Shown piece after piece: positions 13,241 through 15,026 of a stretch of DNA of 15,026 bases; position 1 is the first letter of the stretch, and the number at the start of each line of letters is the position of its first letter. The notes below the pieces were generated by a model. It saw only the letters and a program-made list of their open reading frames with translations. It was not told where the DNA came from and made no database searches. Origin of the DNA: DASTGO01 sp035719045 (GTDB lineage Bacteria > Actinomycetota > Actinomycetes > Actinomycetales > Kineosporiaceae). Location of the stretch: NCBI GenBank assembly GCA_035719045.1, contig DASTGO010000131.1:1-15026 (forward strand), given 5' to 3'. Position numbers and translations under genes: made by a program.

Positions 13241-13246
13241 AGTCTC
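13241..13246 (-). promoter_or_regulatory. Possible leaderless -10 element of dus
   Basis: The minus strand reads GAGACT, GGCGCC, GTG, with the same six-base spacing as at dnaG. The hexamer misses the leading T of TANNNT, so it is weaker. Together with the lack of a ribosome site it suggests an internal, leaderless start after glyS. Confidence 0.4.
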
Positions 13247-13358
13247 TCAAGTCCGGGCGGCAGACCCCGCCGAACCGCCGGTGCCCGCCCGGGGTCGCCG
13301 CCGGTCAACCCGGCAGCCGCCCGAGCGGACATCCGGGGCGGGATCCGCGGTCGCGACC

Positions 13359-14753
13359 TCAGCAGCCGAGCAGGTGTGGCGCCAGCCAGGAGGTGACCTG
13401 GTCGAGGGCGACCCGCTCCTGGCGCATGGAGTCCCGCTCCCGGATCGTCACGGACTGGTCGTTCAGGGTGTCGAAGTCGACCGTCACACAGAACGGGGTA
13501 CCGATCTCGTCCTGCCGGCGGTACCGGCGCCCGATCGCCTGGGCGTCGTCGAACTCCACGTTCCAGTTCTTGCGCAGCTCGGCGGCCAGGTCGCGGGCCT
13601 TCGGCGAGAGGTCCTCGTTGCGGGACAGCGGCAGCACGGCCACCTTCACCGGAGCCAGCCGCGGGTCCAGCCGCAGCACCGTCCTGCGGTCCACCCCGCC
13701 CTTGGTGTTCGGTGCCTCGTCCTCGTCGTAGGCCTCCAGCAGGAAGGCCATCATCGGCCGGCCGACGCCCGCGGCGGGCTCGATGACGTAGGGCGTCCAG
13801 CGTTCCCCGGTCGACTGGTCGAAGTAGGACAGGTCGACACCGGAATGCTGGGAGTGCGTGGTGAGGTCGAAGTCGGTCCGGTTGGCGATGCCCTCCAGCT
13901 CACCCCACTCCGAACCGCTGAAGCCGAACCGGTACTCGATGTCGACGGTCCGCTTGGAGTAGTGGGACAGCTTCTCCTTCGGGTGCTCGTACAGCCGCAG
14001 GTTGTCCTCGGCGATGCCCAGGCCGACGTACCACTGCTTGCGGGTGTCGATCCAGTACTGGTGCCACTCCTCGTCGCTCCCGGGCTTGACGAAGTACTCC
14101 ATCTCCATCTGCTCGAACTCGCGGGTACGGAAGATGAAGTTGCCCGGCGTGATCTCGTTGCGGAACGACTTGCCGATCTGGCCGATGCCGAACGGCGGCT
14201 TCTTGCGCGCGGACTGCTCGACGTTCTTGTAGTTGACGAAGATGCCCTGCGCGGTCTCCGGCCGCAGGTAGTGCAGACCGTTCTCGTCTTCGACCGGGCC
14301 GAGGTAGGTCTTCAGCAGGCCGTTGAACATCTTCGGCTCGGTCCAGGTGCCCTTGGTGCCGCAGTTGGGGCAGGGGACCTCCTGCAACGAGGTCGCCGGG
14401 CGGCCCTTGCGCTCGGCGAACTCCTCCTCCAGGTGGTCGGCCCGGAACCGGCGGTGGCAGGACTGACACTCCACCAGCGGGTCCACGAACGCCTCGACGT
14501 GACCGGAGGCGGCCCACACCTGACGGGGCAGGATCACCGAGGAGTCCAGGCCGACGACGTCCTCCCGGCTGGTGATCATCGCGCGCCACCACTGCCGCTT
14601 GACGTTGTCCTTGAGTTCGACACCGAGCGGCCCGTAGTCCCATGCCGACCTCGTCCCGCCGTAGATCTCGCCGCACGGGTACACGAACCCCCGGCGCTTG
14701 CAGAGATTGACGACGGCTTCGAGGCGGGCTTCGGACGACGGCTTGGTGGCCAC
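13359..14753 (-). CDS. glyS: Glycyl-tRNA synthetase (alpha2, class II)
   Basis: The 464-residue enzyme charges tRNA-Gly with glycine. It is the dimeric, single-chain type shared by archaea, eukaryotes and actinobacteria. The start RRGFVYPCGEIYGGTRSAWDYGPLG (20-44) contains class II motif 1 region residues. A zinc-ribbon insertion follows with CQSCH (96-100) and CPNC (128-131). LRPETAQGIF (163-172) and GKSFRNEI with FRTREFEQMEMEYF (194-221) form motif 2, and PYVIEPAAGVGRPMMAFL forms motif 3. The anticodon-binding domain occupies the last 110 residues or so (VKVAVLPLSRNEDL onward). The GTG at 14753 is preceded by GGAG at seven bases; an ATG at 14765 is out of frame. Length and motifs are complete. 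It is followed on the same strand by dus. Confidence 0.97.
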   Translation of the reverse strand: MATKPSSEARLEAVVNLCKRRGFVYPCGEIYGGTRSAWDYGPLGVELKDNVKRQWWRAMITSREDVVGLDSSVILPRQVWAASGHVEAFVDPLVECQSCHRRFRADHLEEEFAERKGRPATSLQEVPCPNCGTKGTWTEPKMFNGLLKTYLGPVEDENGLHYLRPETAQGIFVNYKNVEQSARKKPPFGIGQIGKSFRNEITPGNFIFRTREFEQMEMEYFVKPGSDEEWHQYWIDTRKQWYVGLGIAEDNLRLYEHPKEKLSHYSKRTVDIEYRFGFSGSEWGELEGIANRTDFDLTTHSQHSGVDLSYFDQSTGERWTPYVIEPAAGVGRPMMAFLLEAYDEDEAPNTKGGVDRRTVLRLDPRLAPVKVAVLPLSRNEDLSPKARDLAAELRKNWNVEFDDAQAIGRRYRRQDEIGTPFCVTVDFDTLNDQSVTIRERDSMRQERVALDQVTSWLAPHLLGC

Positions 14754-14815
14754 GGAGGTGCTCCATCCGGCTGGGTGTCGGCGGGGTCGCCGTCACCGGG
14801 TTCGATCAGCGACGG

Positions 14816-14830
14816 CCTGAGGGCCTCAGG
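14816..14830. promoter_or_regulatory. Inverted repeat upstream of glyS overlapping a -10-like hexamer
   Basis: CCTGAGG-g-CCTCAGG is a perfect 7-bp dyad with a one-base centre. On the minus strand TAACCT (14833-14828) overlaps its edge and fits TANNNT. The arrangement could be an operator over the glyS promoter, about 75 bases before the start codon; no -35 is evident. Confidence 0.35.
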
Positions 14831-14883
14831 TTACCCGCCGCCGGACCGGCGCCGCGCCGAGGATTCCCCGCCCCCGAGGCGTC

Positions 14884-15026
14884 TCAGTCCAGCCGGTAGA
14901 ACAGCTCCTGGCGGATGCCGCGGTCGACCGCATGCACCGCCCTCATCCCGTCCTTCCAGTCCCGCGGGTCGACCAGGACGGCACACCGCTGCCTGCCCGT
15001 GACCAGCCGCACGTCGCCGTCGACGG
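14884..15026 (-). CDS. C-terminal fragment of an unidentified protein (partial, runs off right edge)
   Basis: The last 46 codons of a minus-strand frame are visible, ending in FYRLD and a TGA at 14886-14884. The readable part includes VRLVTGRQRCAVLVDPRDW and ends HAVDRGIRQELFYRLD. Codon use is GC-rich at third positions, in keeping with a real gene. I do not recognise the family; too little is visible to infer a function. It lies 130 bp upstream of glyS on the same strand. Confidence 0.5.
   Translation of the reverse strand, partial: VDGDVRLVTGRQRCAVLVDPRDWKDGMRAVHAVDRGIRQELFYRLD

Noticed and set aside
13164..15002. 612-codon plus-strand open frame
   Set aside because: It is antisense to glyS and has no recognisable motif or start signal.
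1..15026. CRISPR array, intact insertion sequence or prophage
   Set aside because: No regularly spaced repeats, transposase, terminal inverted repeats or phage structural genes are visible; the only mobile-DNA trace is the recombinase HTH fragment at the left edge.

Overview
This is a chromosomal window from a high-GC actinobacterium (Frankineae/Nakamurella-like is my guess; the lineage cannot be fixed from sequence alone). The support is strong GC bias at third codon positions, frequent GTG starts, TANNNT -10 elements placed exactly six bases before GTG start codons (leaderless transcripts), and a glyS / dus / dgt / dnaG gene set typical of actinobacterial chromosomes.

Layout from left to right. 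Positions 1-1846 look accessory. They hold a fragment of a serine-recombinase C-terminal helix-turn-helix running off the left edge, a SAM methyltransferase with a zinc-ribbon tail (minus strand), and about 650 bp without a convincing gene, ending at a tRNA-Asn (minus). Positions 1920-4708 carry a tandem 22-bp repeat, a small conserved actinobacterial protein and dnaG primase, both minus and both with leaderless-type promoters. Positions 4765-10635 form a block of five genes: a rhodocoxin-reductase-type FAD/NAD oxidoreductase (minus), a large SPFH/flotillin-like membrane protein (plus), a divergent pair of a MerR-GyrI regulator (minus) and a stand-alone GyrI-like protein (plus), and a bacteriohemerythrin (plus). 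Positions 10678-14753 return to housekeeping genes on the minus strand: glyS, then dus, then dgt, with dus and dgt tightly coupled. The right edge holds the C-terminus of an unidentified minus-strand gene.

Functionally, the core genes cover glycine charging of tRNA, dihydrouridine formation in tRNA, dNTP turnover and replication priming. The intervening block looks like membrane, redox and xenobiotic-stress functions placed between dgt and dnaG. The clearest regulatory circuit is the MerR/GyrI divergon. Its 97-bp intergenic region has a MerR-type promoter, with a -35, a 19-bp spacer containing a perfect 7-bp inverted repeat and a weak -10, facing the GyrI gene. Convergent junctions are closed by strong perfect hairpins.

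I do not see a CRISPR array, an intact transposon, a prophage or a clearly new multi-gene system. The best leads are the recurrent leaderless geometry, the self-similar MerR/GyrI pair, the internally repeated SPFH protein, and the recombinase remnant with the methyltransferase beside tRNA-Asn.
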